Part shown: positions 30,725-42,527 of the stretch, piece by piece | How the letters are laid out: each line of letters begins with the position of its first letter | How positions within the stretch are numbered: position 1 is the stretch's first letter | Assembly: GCA_963930775.1 (NCBI GenBank) | Contig: OZ005699.1 | Location: 5,291,501 to 5,355,500 of the forward strand | Source: Cliona cf. orientalis | Taxonomy: Eukaryota > Porifera > Demospongiae > Clionaida > Clionaidae | Length of the DNA: 64,000 bases | Direction of reading: 5' to 3' | Translations under genes and position numbers: made by a program | The notes under the pieces: generated by a model | What the model was told of the DNA's origin: nothing | Seen by the model: the letters and a program-made list of their open reading frames with translations, nothing else | Databases searched by the model: none

Positions 30725-31319
30725 TAGCCTCGAACCCAGGCTCACTTTCGGGAGAGAGCCTGGTACACACTGTCTGCGCATGCACCAAAATTCCCAGAAA
30801 TCCTGGGAATTCATAGTTTTGTCCGTTTATCTGTCCGTAAACGTGAACCTTGACCCTACAAGTATGCCTAAAAATGTCTATGTTGGCTGCGGTTCGGGCT
30901 AAGGACACTTGTTGCGACAAGTCTAGCTGTCACAAGCGAGCAACATTGATAGAGGAAGAATAAAGAAGCTACGAGAAGGAGTCACTTTTAGTGAAAGTTT
31001 TTGGTGAATAACCGGAGCTGTCGATACAGGCAGTTGTCCAACGGCAACGAAGGGACTTTAATTGTCAGGTCTTTGAAGCTCATGAAGGTTTGCTTAAAGT
31101 GAGATGAGAGCGAATGAAGTCTTGCATACAACAGTCTAGAGAGCTTCACTGACTTCGGCTGCTTATAGTATACCTTGTCCGTACATGTCCGACCGTGTGG
31201 TAGGAATAGTGTCCGGTGAATTATACTAGAAATTGCTCCGTAAACTTTGCGCATGCACAGATAGTGTGTACCAGGCTCTCTTTCCCCTCCCCCCAAAAGT
31301 GAGCCTGGGTTCGAGACTA
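30725..31319. mobile_element. Mutator-like foldback element, 9-bp duplication
   Basis: TAGCCTCGAACCCAGGCTCA and TGAGCCTGGGTTCGAGACTA begin arms of about 75 bp that include GAGAGCCTGGTACACACT and GCGCATGCA. GGGGAAAGC is repeated directly outside (30716-30724 and 31320-31328). The interior is non-coding. Same TAG...CTA terminus and duplication size as the element at 27116, but a different arm sequence. Confidence 0.85.
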
Positions 31320-31328
31320 GGGGAAAGC

Positions 31329-34300
31329 ATGAGAGCTTAGGTATTTGTAATAATTCATGGGATGACCATCATCAGCTAATCTGGTCACAAAATAAGTTAT
31401 CATATGATCAGTTTGGGATTGTGGCTTCCTCCAATTTTGTCCATTCCATGTTCTGTGTATTATGCATAAACCACAAATTAAATCAGTTGGCAAGGCCAGC
31501 TACTTTCCCACTTCCTGGAAGCCATAGCAGCCCCACCCCGTCTCTGCAGTTGATTGCACAAGGTGCAGGAGGTCAAGCTAAAACCTGTCAGATAGTAGAG
31601 GATTGAATTTGCAACTTGTCACTGACTAGCCACGCACAAACCCACCCGAAGTACTAAAAAAGAATGGCTTCCTGAAGGGTCTAGCTAAATTGCTGCTTAT
31701 GAACTCTGGAAAGTGTCAGGACCCCCAATAGTAGGTTAGTATACTTACTCTGGTATTGCTTTTATTCAACAGGTGGCCAAGATAGCATTCTTTTTGTAGA
31801 TACGTAGAAAGTCTCGCCTGTCAAAACTAGTGCATTTCATGTAAAAATGCGCGCTGCAGCTGCTAGAGCAGCAGTACCCCTGGAGGCGGTGCGCGTTATT
31901 TGGATCGAATAATAATAATTAATGAACATGGTCTGTTGTTATACTTATGAGTCGCTCAGACACCTAGATCTCCAGATTTGGCGATTTTGTGCTGACGACG
32001 ACAGATAAAACTGATTATTTTACCCCTTGTGCATGCATGTGGGGTAAAAACTTGGAGACAGATCATTGTATGCTATGCATGCTGCAAGCTATCATGAGTG
32101 GCAGCATTTGTGTATGAAGTATACAATTTTATTCTGTTGAAAATTGCACCAACAAGAACTTCCCACTGTGGTAGTACGGTGATTAAAATTATCCATATAT
32201 CTATTGCTAGTCAAAATCAAAGGTTATTTCATAATTGTGTTATATAATATTATTCTCTACTTAGCTGAGTAAGTGTGTTAGTGCTAATCCTTTGTAGTGC
32301 CAATATTCATGGCCGGTGTCTAGCACTTTGAGGCAATTAAACAAAAGATGTTTTACTGATCGATAATGTGGCAGCACTTACTGCTCATCATAATACATGT
32401 AAATATACCTACATGTACAGTAGACAGAGGCAGACCAATCACTTTACTCCATTACAAGGGGTAATAAATTAATTTTCATTATAACATTATGTTTATGAGC
32501 AATAAGCACATGTTGAAATAGCACAGCATGACTTAGTTCTGATTTTGATATAAATATGAAATTAAAACAGCCCCAAAAGAACAACAGTGCAGTTCTGATA
32601 TGCCCAATTTAAGTTAATTTTCCAAAATTGGCTTTGCAAATGAATATCACAACAAGTGTGATAGTAAATAGACCGTGAAATACTGCAAGTCATTTTTGAA
32701 TGACCACGCATGGGGTACATACTACATGTATGTGCTATAGAGAGCTCTAGTAGCTCTCATTCATTTGTAATGAGCATTGCCATTAATTTGGAAAATAATT
32801 TTGTAATCTATACTCTCAAAGATTGCTCCTGAGACTAATTTTAACAAGATTTTGAACTCACCTAAGATTCAGAAATACTTCCACTGTAAGTTGCTATAAA
32901 GGCACTTATAGAAACACAAACACTGATGAAGGCTTCTCCACATATCAGTAGCTAGCTGAGCTTAAATGACCTCTCTTTGAACTAGGACCAAAAGGTACTG
33001 ACTTAGGAAAATAATTAGTTGAAATGAAGGTCTGGATGATCACCCGTTCATGTGTGTGATTCTTTTAATGACCTTTATACCATATTATGAGCAATACGGA
33101 TAACGACCCTTTACCATAGTGTCCTGAGTAAGGGTTTATAAACGTTCAGTAGCCCAAGCCTTGCTAAGTTGTGTGAACCAGTGATGGTGCTTAGCTACAG
33201 TTGGTTAGGTACTAATGCAGAAAGTGTCTGTATGTGCTCCTAGAGCTGTCCGTCCAGTGGTGGATTTCTTGAAGGGGGGGGGTTCTAGTATATTCTTGTG
33301 TGTGGAGCGCACACGAAAACTTAGAAACCACGCTCACTTTGGGGAAAAATCACATCCATTTTGATCGTTTTGAGACAAAACTACCAGCCCTACCAGTCCG
33401 ATCGATCTGTTTTCGAACGAATTATCTTCTAAAACATTCTAAGGTGAGCCATAGCAGCAATTTTCTTAGTTCTGTAGCCAGAAAGGGAGGTTCCATTTAG
33501 CTATTCATCAGTAGTTCTGCTTACATGGAGATGATGGCATGGGTGTGGGCATGGTTCGGCGGCATGGCAGTGACTGAATGTGGTACAGTGCTAGTAATTG
33601 TTGTGTATTTAGATACAGAGACATTGTTAACCCTTGCAGCGCATGCGTGAGGGGTATGGTAGTCGTTCTGAGTGTGTGTGTGTGCCTGCATGTGTGTCTG
33701 TCTGTTACCAAGCTAACTACGTACTACATACAGTTGAAAGCAAGGTGCCATAATATGGCATTTTCAAGCTATACAATGTGTGTATTAAATTTTCGTTGAA
33801 AACACTTTGTTCAAAGTTCTGGTGACATGATCATCACTATCTTCTTCACTTCCTGACGAGCTCTCAATTGATGAAAGAGACAGCGATCACTTCATTTCAA
33901 GTATTACATGTAGTGTGTAGGTCTAGAGGTCGTTCCTCATCACTGCTCATAGTAGTCTTATCAGCTATGCTTCTTTTGTTCTATGTACTGAATCTGCTAG
34001 TCTGGCATATACCTGGTACCACTGTAATTGTGTGTAATCGGCATTAATGCATTTTTGTGGTTATTCTTTATAATCCTGCTTAGCCTAATAGTAACTGTGT
34101 TACTGGCTTAGCTTGCAAATTTGCAATGTATAGACTAGCTATAGTTATTGCAACATGCTGAGGGTTTTGCACGATAGTGCTTCAGGTACTGGATGGCATA
34201 TAACACCTCTGAACATGCACACGTAGCAACAAATGGCTTTCTTCAGTAGGCCTAGTAACCAAATGCACTAAACATATCTTATCTTAAGTGTTGAAGTGAT

Positions 34301-35902
34301 AATAATGATCACAACAATGCATGTGCCCAATATAAGATGCAGTTGATTCTTGTGTTTTCTACACATCTCTTGCATGCACTCATGATCATCATCATAATGT
34401 CATAGGTCATAACTAGATATTTGCATCTTGGTTGGATAAATTGTAGTAATAATGCCTATCGATATCAATATCATTACAGTTGTCTTATTTGTCCATAATG
34501 GGAGGTCAGTCATTACCTGTATAAGCAGGTAACGACAATGGCTCACAGTAACAACAACCCTGTATTGCATGACATTGTCCAATGTCACTGCATGTTATAA
34601 TAACATGGGTCCAAGCATAGCAATGTTGACGTGCATTTATACCTGCCTGTAGCCAGGCCACAGTCAAAGGAGTAACCACAAGAAAGCACGTGATTGTGTA
34701 ATATGCAGCAGTATCATATGTGCCATACCAGTGTCAGTGCACAGCATAGGCATCGAAAGCATTTTGAATATGAGGGGGCCAAGAGGTAGTACAGTCTGTG
34801 TGTGAAGTGCACATACAAAAGTTTAAGCCATGCCCACTTATTAACAGTAATGTGTTCATGAAACTGATGGCGAAAATGAAGAAACACTCCGGCTAGCTAA
34901 GCTTGTATACATTCATGCAGTGCTTGGAGTTGGACCCAAGTGAGCAACTTGCAGTGATAATACATTGGACATGCAATACTGCTCAGTGTACTTCAGTCTC
35001 GCACCAGTTAAAGGTGTTGCATCACAGTCCTTCAAGATGTTTTAAAGAAGCTAGCTAATGTCCCCAAGTAGGGGTGTTGAAAATTTTTTAGGTTGAAGAC
35101 AACATTTTGGTGCCAACATACAGCTTGGCACCGCACACACCACAAAAGCTCACATTGACACAAATTTTTATCGATTTTATTTGATGATAAACAAAATAGA
35201 ACCTATTGTATGGCATAATGATAATTTGTTATGAAGCTGTATGTATCCCACTGTACATTTTCAAAATTTGGGGAGGATCGTCCAGGGATTGGACATATTT
35301 TTGGGCGTCAAAACATTGTGCCATTCTCTTTTGGTGATGCTTGCAAGGTAATAACAGCCTCTGCCCAATATGTTTGAGGACGGCAGGGTGGTTACATGAG
35401 AGGGCGAGCACATACTATGAAACCACAAAAATTTAAACTTTGAATGCTCTAAATTTAGGCCAATGAATATACTGCTTCAGTTAGAAAAATTCATGTTAAA
35501 AGAAGAGAGCTATACCTACAATTCGACAATTAACTTATTGATTAGGAAACAAGCTTTGGCACCGAAAATATCATCCTTGACGCCGCTGTAGGTGGTTCTG
35601 GCACCAACTGCGGTCCCATAGTGCCAAATCAACACCCCTGCCCAAGAATCGGAGGCTACTGTGAGGGAAGTTGACTTGATATTGGCACTGCAGTGCAGAG
35701 TTCGCTACCTAACACTAGACTAGGGTTGTTGTAGTGAGCCATTGAACCTTGTAGAACGTTAGCCATATCCCCAGCCCTTAATGTTATAGTAGCCTCCCCC
35801 AGCCCTTTATCTCTGTGTAGCTAATGCCATGCAATGCGCTGATGGTTTTATGCTTGAGAGAACTCGAGTTTATTTGGCGGTTGCATTGATCACTGCATAC
35901 TC
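31329..35902. other. Gene-poor region, no gene recognised
   Basis: No frame has a family signature or consistent splice sites. It holds simple repeats, a block at 33625-33730 resembling 28200-28260 (GGTAGTCGTTC, a TG-rich run, CTGTCTGTTACC), and a segment near 35790-35885 resembling 29150-29255. The last 200 bp serve as promoter for the gene at 36115. Confidence 0.5.
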
Positions 35903-35910
35903 TATAAAAG
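35903..35910 (+). promoter_or_regulatory. TATA box of the Pmp-repeat gene
   Basis: TATAAAAG lies 205 bp before the ATG at 36115. A possible leader intron follows (donor AAAAGGTAATAAG near 36020, acceptor TTACTAG near 36077), which would bring the box to a normal distance from a short spliced leader. Confidence 0.55.
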
Positions 35911-36114
35911 CTCATGCATTAGACTTGCTGTACTGGCACACAAGACAGTACAGTTGGAACACAAATACACACACACTCACACTAGCTACATGTAGCTAAC
36001 ACTTGTGAACATGTGTAAAAGGTAATAAGGTGTTCGTATAAAGCTTCATTCCACTTATGTACTTCTACTGTTACTAGATCTGCAACAACAGTGACACCTT
36101 GGCTATGAGTCATC

Positions 36115-38967
36115 ATGCCTAAGAATTATTTCTCAGTGACATTGATCTTGCTTTGGCTTGATTTTGCACTATGTTCTGTGTACCACATCACACCCTCATC
36201 AAGTGACCCATGTCCCACAAATTCGTGCCGTACCCTTCCTCAGATAACTCTGGACAACCTTCGATCAAATGCAACACTTATATTTTTACCAGGTGATCAT
36301 GACCTTAATAATACGCTGCATGTATCAAATATTGGTATGTTAGCAATGCTCTCAAGCGTTGAAGAATCAGTCCCAATAATCCATTGTGGTCAAGGAAGCA
36401 ATTTAACTATTTTGAATATTAGTGATGTTATTATCGTTGGGCTGGAATTCAGATGTAGTGGTAACAGAATTGTGAATGTGAACCAATTCGTGGTTGAGAA
36501 TTCCATATTTTATGGTCAGAATAGTAGTTCTGGAGCACTTCTCGAAATAGTGGCTACAGATGCATATGTTATGAACAGTATCTTCAAGTTTGGTACTATA
36601 GGAAATTTACGTGAACATCTGGATGTTCTTGATTACCTTCATAGGACATTTTTTGGCACAATTTTGCTCTCTGTAAGAGTGGGTGGGGCAGTAATTGTTA
36701 CCAACAGCAATGTCACTATCAGACACAGCCACTTTGAAGGTAATAGTGCACAAATAGGTGGAGCTCTTTTCTCAGAGATGAACAGCAACATCACCATTGA
36801 TAGTTGCACTTTTCTGGACAACAATGCCTCTGGTTGCAATGATGATCGTTGCCTAGGTGGAGCTGTGTTTGTCGATACTGGCTGCACTGTTGTAATTGAG
36901 AATAGTTCTGTTGAAAGCAACACGGCTTTAACTGGTGGTGGTGCATTTTCCACATTCCAAGCAATACTGTCAATCCGAGACTGTGTTATTTACAACAACA
37001 TAGCAAACTATGGAGGAGCTATGGCTGTTTACCTGAATAGCATGCTTACGATTGAGGACAGTCAATTCTATAACAATGTGGCTGGAGTTTTAGGAGGAGT
37101 AGTCAATGTAGTTGGGAGTCTTTCCTTTATTGATGGCAGTACTCTTTACAACAATACAGCAGCTTCTGATGGAGGTGTATTGGCTTCACAGCGAGGAAGC
37201 ACTATCAATATTGAAAACTGCACTTTTATGAATAATTCTGTGGGAGATGGTGCTAGTGGAGGTGTAATGGTTGTTCAATATGATAGTGAGATTAATATAC
37301 ATAACAGCTTGTGCACACAAAATGTAGCAGCCTTCAAGGGAGGAGTTGCATATGCTCAGCATAGGAGTTTGTTTACTTCAGAAAACTGCACCTTTGTTGC
37401 AAACAGAGCTAGGAATGATGGAGGTGTTGTTCAAGTTGAGGACAGGAGTAATGCCAGTCTCTACAACAGTACCTTTAGTAAGAATAGGGTAGGGACTTTT
37501 GGAGGTGTCATACATGTTGAACGGGATAGTGTCCTTATTGCTGACAGTTGTGAATTTTTTGAAAACAGTGCAGTTGAGGATGGAGGAGTTATAGATATAT
37601 ATACAAGTGGAGTGATAACTATCTACAACAGTTTCTTTGCTTATAATATAGGTGAAGATGATGCTGGAGTCATCAATAGTTTTGGTATGGTCGTACTCAG
37701 TATTTATAATTGCACTTTCATTAATAACAGCGCTACTGATGATGGGGGAGTCATCTACGTAAGGCAGGCCAATTCTGTCACCATTGATGATAGTACATTC
37801 ATTGGCAATTCAGCACATCAAGGTGGAGTTGCAACAGTAACTGCAATGTTTCAGAATATCACTACCACGTTAACTAACTGTACTCTAAGCCATAACACAG
37901 CTGATTTTGGTGGTGTCATTGCCACCTTAGCAAGTGGTATGGTTGTTATTGACCACAGTATATTTAACTACAATAGTGGTTACAGTCAAGGGGGAGTTGT
38001 GTACGCATTTCAGAGTGGGAGAATATTCATTGATGATAGTACATTTGTTTCCAATGCTGCTGGTACTGGTGGGGTTGTAGCTGTATTCAGGAATATATTT
38101 GTTCAGATTATTACAAGTACCTTTATTAGCAACAATGCCAGCAATGATGGTGGTGCCATCTACGCATTTTCTGATAGCGCTATTATAATTGACTACTGTA
38201 CATTTGGTGATAATATGGCAGATGATGGTGGAGTTTTGTATGCACGACAGTCTAGCTCTGTTGCCATCAACAGAAGCAACATGACCTACAATAAAGCCAC
38301 ATTTGGTGGAGTCATGCGAGTGCGTGAAACCAGTGGTATCGTTATTGACGACAGCCGGTTCTTAAACAACATGGCTATTAGTGAGGGAGGAGTAGCAAAT
38401 GCATATAGAAACAGTACCATCATGGTAAATGGAAGCATCTTTGAAGGCAATAAAGGTGATTATGGAGGTACTTTGGTTGCATTCCAAAGCAGCTCTCTTA
38501 GATTTTATAGGTGCTCCTTCGTAAATAACTCAGCCAATTTTGGAGGTGTAGCACGTGTATATCGAAGTAGTACTTTCAATATCAGCAATAGCAATTTCAC
38601 ATTCAACAGAGCCCAAGATACTGGAGGGATTGCATTTCTGCAGCAAGGGAGCAACTTCAACATAGACAACTCTCACCTTTGCATGAATGAAGCAGAGTTT
38701 GGTGGTGTGGTGTACACTGAGCAAGGAAGTTCTGTCTTCATCAATAATAGCCAGTTTATGAATAACACAGCGGAAGATAATGGAGGGGTTATCAATGTTC
38801 ATATCAATAGTGTCATAACCATTAACAATGGAATCTTTAACCACAATATGGGTGGCCTTAATGGAGGAGTCATACATCTATCTGAGAGCAGCACAGCTAA
38901 TATTGGAAGCAGCACCTTTGGATATAATAGTTGTCTATGGGATAGAGTCCTGCTACATTGCTATTGA
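36115..38967 (+). CDS. Pmp-repeat beta-helix protein, N-terminal part
   Basis: The protein starts with a signal peptide (MPKNYFSVTLILLWLDFALC) and a Cys-containing entry segment (HITPSSSDPCPTNSCRTLPQ). About 28 beta-helix repeats follow, built on SxFxxNxA ... GGVI/GGVV motifs with I-x-x-S ladders, about 27-32 residues each. These GG[A/V]I and FxxN motifs are the hallmark of chlamydial polymorphic outer-membrane proteins and of similar repeats in eukaryotic surface proteins. Asn-x-Ser/Thr sites are frequent, as expected for an extracellular glycoprotein. The frame closes at 38965 just after the repeat SSTFGYNS. The same repeat array continues one frame over in the next entry, so these are almost certainly one gene. 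A TATA box is at 35903. Confidence 0.85.
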   Translation: MPKNYFSVTLILLWLDFALCSVYHITPSSSDPCPTNSCRTLPQITLDNLRSNATLIFLPGDHDLNNTLHVSNIGMLAMLSSVEESVPIIHCGQGSNLTILNISDVIIVGLEFRCSGNRIVNVNQFVVENSIFYGQNSSSGALLEIVATDAYVMNSIFKFGTIGNLREHLDVLDYLHRTFFGTILLSVRVGGAVIVTNSNVTIRHSHFEGNSAQIGGALFSEMNSNITIDSCTFLDNNASGCNDDRCLGGAVFVDTGCTVVIENSSVESNTALTGGGAFSTFQAILSIRDCVIYNNIANYGGAMAVYLNSMLTIEDSQFYNNVAGVLGGVVNVVGSLSFIDGSTLYNNTAASDGGVLASQRGSTINIENCTFMNNSVGDGASGGVMVVQYDSEINIHNSLCTQNVAAFKGGVAYAQHRSLFTSENCTFVANRARNDGGVVQVEDRSNASLYNSTFSKNRVGTFGGVIHVERDSVLIADSCEFFENSAVEDGGVIDIYTSGVITIYNSFFAYNIGEDDAGVINSFGMVVLSIYNCTFINNSATDDGGVIYVRQANSVTIDDSTFIGNSAHQGGVATVTAMFQNITTTLTNCTLSHNTADFGGVIATLASGMVVIDHSIFNYNSGYSQGGVVYAFQSGRIFIDDSTFVSNAAGTGGVVAVFRNIFVQIITSTFISNNASNDGGAIYAFSDSAIIIDYCTFGDNMADDGGVLYARQSSSVAINRSNMTYNKATFGGVMRVRETSGIVIDDSRFLNNMAISEGGVANAYRNSTIMVNGSIFEGNKGDYGGTLVAFQSSSLRFYRCSFVNNSANFGGVARVYRSSTFNISNSNFTFNRAQDTGGIAFLQQGSNFNIDNSHLCMNEAEFGGVVYTEQGSSVFINNSQFMNNTAEDNGGVINVHINSVITINNGIFNHNMGGLNGGVIHLSESSTANIGSSTFGYNSCLWDRVLLHCY

Positions 38968-41900
38968 GAATAGCTCCTTTATAAGTAATAGTGTGAATGA
39001 TGATGGTGGTGTAGTATATGTGCAGACAAGTTGCTTTATCTTGCTTACTAGATGTGGTTTTGACTTAAATACTGCTAGAGATAATGGAGGAGTCATCTAT
39101 ATAATGGAAGGTAGCACAATAAGTATATTTGATAGTGATATCAGTCTAGGTGAAGCAGGAGACAATGGTGGAGTGATATATGGAGAGACCAACTGTACCA
39201 TAAGTATAGATGTAAGCGTTTTTAGCAACAATACAGCCAATCGTCATGGAGGAGTTACTTACATCGAAGACGGAAGTATAATTTCCATAAATAACAGTGC
39301 GTTTTCTCACAACAGAGCTGCCCATATGGGAGGAGTGATATCTGCTCTTTTGAGAAATACTATTAATGTTAGTAATACTAGCTTTAGCTGTAACGTAGCT
39401 GGTGAGAAGGGAGGTGCTATGGCTGTTGATAACAGTTTTGTTACTGTTTATGGAAAGCATACTCCAAGATTCACTCCTCAAAGTATGATTGAGAATAACT
39501 CAGCAGCTGAAGGAGGAGGAGTATACCTACTTAACAGTCAATTTTACTTCAAAGGTGACACCATTGTTGCTGATAACCAAGCCACCGAGCGAGGTGGAGG
39601 TGTACATGCGATGAACTCTTCTATCATAGTGGAGAGGGATGTACACTTTGTCAATAATACAGCTGAATATGGAGGTGGAATTAGCATAGAAAGGAATGGA
39701 AAACTCTATGGATTATCAGCTAGTGATAATAATAGTACTACACCCCTACTCACATTTACAGCAAACAGAGCAAAGTATGGAGGAGCCTTGCATGTGGCAG
39801 ATGAAACAAATCCAGTTTTGTGTTCATCCTCAACTAATTCTGAATGTTTTGTCCAACCATTTCTGAATTCTGATGCAAGGTTAATGCTCTTTTCAGATAA
39901 TTCAGCTGAGATATCTGGTTCAAATCTCTTTGGGGGGCTATTGGACAGGTGTACCATCAGAGATCTTACATCGGGTGGTGCTAACTTCACTAATGGAGCT
40001 ACTAGCTTCAAGAAATTGAGTGGAATTACTGAGTTGGAGACCATCGCGTCCGATCCTGTTCGAATTTGCTATTGCAAAAATGAGGAACCGGATTGTAGCT
40101 ATGATCCGTCTTTCATAAAAGTTAAACGAGGGGAGAGCATTGATATTAGTATAGTTGCAGTTGACCATGTCAACCACACAATTAATGACTCCACAATTTA
40201 TGCTTCTCTGAATTCAACCGTTGGAAGTGTTGGAGAAGGTCAGGAGACTCAAAGAACACACACAGGGTGCACGGACCTCTCATATGATCTCCTCTCCCCT
40301 CATGACTCTGAACAACTACTCCTGCATGCTGAAGGTCCCTGTAGCAATAGAGGAATTTCACAACTAAGTACTCTGATTCAAATTCTTCCTTGTACCTGTC
40401 CAATTGGCTTTGTAAGATCTAAAAGAGACAAGGCTCGTTGTTTGTGTGACTGTGACCCAAAACTTAGCGGTTATATTACTGAGTGTGATCCTTCGGAAGG
40501 CTCAGTTCTAAGGAAAGGAAACTTTTGGATTATGTATGTTAATTCTACCATATCTGGTGGATATTTGATATACCCTAACTGCCCTCTGGGCTACTGTCAT
40601 CCACCAAATGAAGCAGTCGTAATTAATCTGAATGTTCCTAATGGAGCTGATGTACAGTGTGTGAGCAATCGTTCTGGACTCTTGTGTGGAACTTGTCAAC
40701 CTGGTTTTAGCCTATCCATTGGTAGTTCCCACTGCATAAAGTGCTTAAACAATTGGCCAGTAGTACTGGCAATGATTTTGGTGTCGTCAATCATAGCAGG
40801 AATAGCTTTAGTGATCCTTATTCTCGTGCTCAACTTGACTGTTGCTGTTGGAACATTAAATGCTATTATCTTTTATGCCAATATTGTAGGTGCAAATAGC
40901 AGTGCTTTCTTTTTATCGTCAGAAATCACTTTTGCTTCAGTGTTCATATCATGGCTCAATCTTGACATAGGTATTGATTCTTGCTTTTTTAAGGGAATGG
41001 ATGCATACTCCAAGACATGGCTACAACTAGCTTTTCCTGCTTACATAATTTTCATAATCACCATGGTGATCTTTTTCTCTTCGTGCTCCTCAAAGTTTGC
41101 TAATCTCATTGGAAAGAGGAATCCAGTGGCTACTCTGTCTACACTGCTCTTACTCTCCTACAGCAAGCTACTACAGACTATCATATCAGCATTTTCCTTT
41201 GCTACCTTGGTGAATCCTAGTGACCTTACATCTGTAAGGGTGTGGCTTCCTGATGCCAGTGAATTCTATCTCAATGGCAAGCACATTCCTTTGTTTGTTG
41301 TGGCTATTATAATTTTCCTTATTGGCCTTGCGTACACCTTTCTTCTTTTCACATGGCAATTGTTTCTTCGTTCTCCAAGAGCAAGGATCTTCAACTGGAC
41401 CAGAAGCCTGAAGTTGAGCTTTTTTATGGATACATACCATTCCCCGTACACACCTAGACATCGCTATTGGACTGGGTTATTGCTTATTGCTCGTGCCATC
41501 TTATTCCTCGTTTCAGCAATCAATTTTTCTGGTGATCCACGAGTTACCTTATTGTCCACCATCGTTATTGTATCTTTATTTTTCTTTTACAAGGCTCTCT
41601 TCAATGTCAGGATTTACAAAAATTGGTTGATTAGTGCTATGGAAACATTAGTGTATCTCAACATTGTTATATTTGCTACGTTTACCTGGTACACATTTGA
41701 CACTAACAGGAACCAAAGTGCAGTTGCTCACACGTCCGTAGGAATTGTCTTTATTATGCTTGTATTTGTCATTGCCTATCATGTGTACAGATACTTAAAT
41801 ATACAACCATTTAGTAAGCTCCGGCAGTCAGTATTCTGTAAGAAACTGTCAAAGAAACTTCACCCTAGTACAGAGAAAAACCAAGGAGCACTAGAAGATA

Positions 41901-42154
41901 AAAACACCCAAGAGCTCTTTGATGCTATCGACCGTGATCCTCAAGATGAGGCAACTCATACTTTTTTGGACATCTTAGAGTCACAAAATCGTGGCCACCA
42001 AGAGACTTCAAGTTCGATACCAGATTTAGATAGTGGTACAGAGGTTACAATCAGCAAATCAAAGGGATCAACTGAAGTATCGATGTTTAATCCTAACATT
42101 GAAACAAAGAATCTTTTAACACCACTTCTTGACAATGGGGAGAGTACTGTTTAA
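38828..42154 (+). CDS. Pmp-repeat protein, C-terminal part with Cys-rich and multi-pass membrane region
   Basis: From about 38930 the repeat array resumes (IESCYIAIENSSFISNS, DDGGVVY) and runs for about 10 more units. It is followed by a disulfide-rich stretch (~residues 400-640: CTCPIGF, CLCDCDP, LCGTCQPGFSL, CIKC) and then about 8-10 hydrophobic helices (from WPVVLAMILVSSIIAG to VGIVFIMLVFVIAYHV). A charged cytoplasmic tail of about 120 residues ends the protein at 42152-42154. This extracellular-helix, Cys-rich, multi-pass layout suggests a surface receptor or transporter-like protein. The first ~35 codons overlap the upstream frame and are not the native start. At the junction the usual A-x-x-x-GG part of one repeat is missing, as if about 20 bp were lost, so this allele may be broken or the assembly wrong. 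Confidence 0.8.
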   Translation: MESLTTIWVALMEESYIYLRAAQLILEAAPLDIIVVYGIESCYIAIENSSFISNSVNDDGGVVYVQTSCFILLTRCGFDLNTARDNGGVIYIMEGSTISIFDSDISLGEAGDNGGVIYGETNCTISIDVSVFSNNTANRHGGVTYIEDGSIISINNSAFSHNRAAHMGGVISALLRNTINVSNTSFSCNVAGEKGGAMAVDNSFVTVYGKHTPRFTPQSMIENNSAAEGGGVYLLNSQFYFKGDTIVADNQATERGGGVHAMNSSIIVERDVHFVNNTAEYGGGISIERNGKLYGLSASDNNSTTPLLTFTANRAKYGGALHVADETNPVLCSSSTNSECFVQPFLNSDARLMLFSDNSAEISGSNLFGGLLDRCTIRDLTSGGANFTNGATSFKKLSGITELETIASDPVRICYCKNEEPDCSYDPSFIKVKRGESIDISIVAVDHVNHTINDSTIYASLNSTVGSVGEGQETQRTHTGCTDLSYDLLSPHDSEQLLLHAEGPCSNRGISQLSTLIQILPCTCPIGFVRSKRDKARCLCDCDPKLSGYITECDPSEGSVLRKGNFWIMYVNSTISGGYLIYPNCPLGYCHPPNEAVVINLNVPNGADVQCVSNRSGLLCGTCQPGFSLSIGSSHCIKCLNNWPVVLAMILVSSIIAGIALVILILVLNLTVAVGTLNAIIFYANIVGANSSAFFLSSEITFASVFISWLNLDIGIDSCFFKGMDAYSKTWLQLAFPAYIIFIITMVIFFSSCSSKFANLIGKRNPVATLSTLLLLSYSKLLQTIISAFSFATLVNPSDLTSVRVWLPDASEFYLNGKHIPLFVVAIIIFLIGLAYTFLLFTWQLFLRSPRARIFNWTRSLKLSFFMDTYHSPYTPRHRYWTGLLLIARAILFLVSAINFSGDPRVTLLSTIVIVSLFFFYKALFNVRIYKNWLISAMETLVYLNIVIFATFTWYTFDTNRNQSAVAHTSVGIVFIMLVFVIAYHVYRYLNIQPFSKLRQSVFCKKLSKKLHPSTEKNQGALEDKNTQELFDAIDRDPQDEATHTFLDILESQNRGHQETSSSIPDLDSGTEVTISKSKGSTEVSMFNPNIETKNLLTPLLDNGESTV

Positions 42155-42440
42155 TCCCACTGGAATTATGATACTGTCTGTGGAATATGCGTGACATTGT
42201 ATTTCTGTGTTTTCGCTAGTAATGCAAGTAGCTTTACTCAATGTATTCTTAAAGTGTGATAATTTATTACAGTGAATTATATACAGGCTCCTAAGAGTTG
42301 TATTCCTGAGCCTATTTAATTGCTAAACCGCACATCACCCTAGCTGCCTATAAAATACACCATTTATGTGCCATAAGGTTGAACATCTAAATCTCAGCAT
42401 AACAAACTATGTCAACATTGTTAACTATGTTGCTAAGCAT

Positions 42441-42446
42441 AATAAA
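42441..42446 (+). terminator. Polyadenylation signal
   Basis: AATAAA lies 287 bp after the stop of the Pmp-repeat gene, the nearest canonical signal on the plus strand that I noticed. Confidence 0.45.
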
Positions 42447-42527
42447 ATTTAAGCAGAGCCACCAGTGTGTATGTGATAAATATCTATTGTATAAGAAATA
42501 ATACAAGTATGCAAGCAGCTTATAAGG

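Noticed and set aside
36780-38900. CRISPR-like periodic repeats
   Set aside because: Periodicity of about 90 bp comes from protein repeats in an open frame; no identical repeats with unique spacers.
36639-41461. Minus-strand frames of 60-115 residues
   Set aside because: Antisense shadows of the Pmp-repeat gene.
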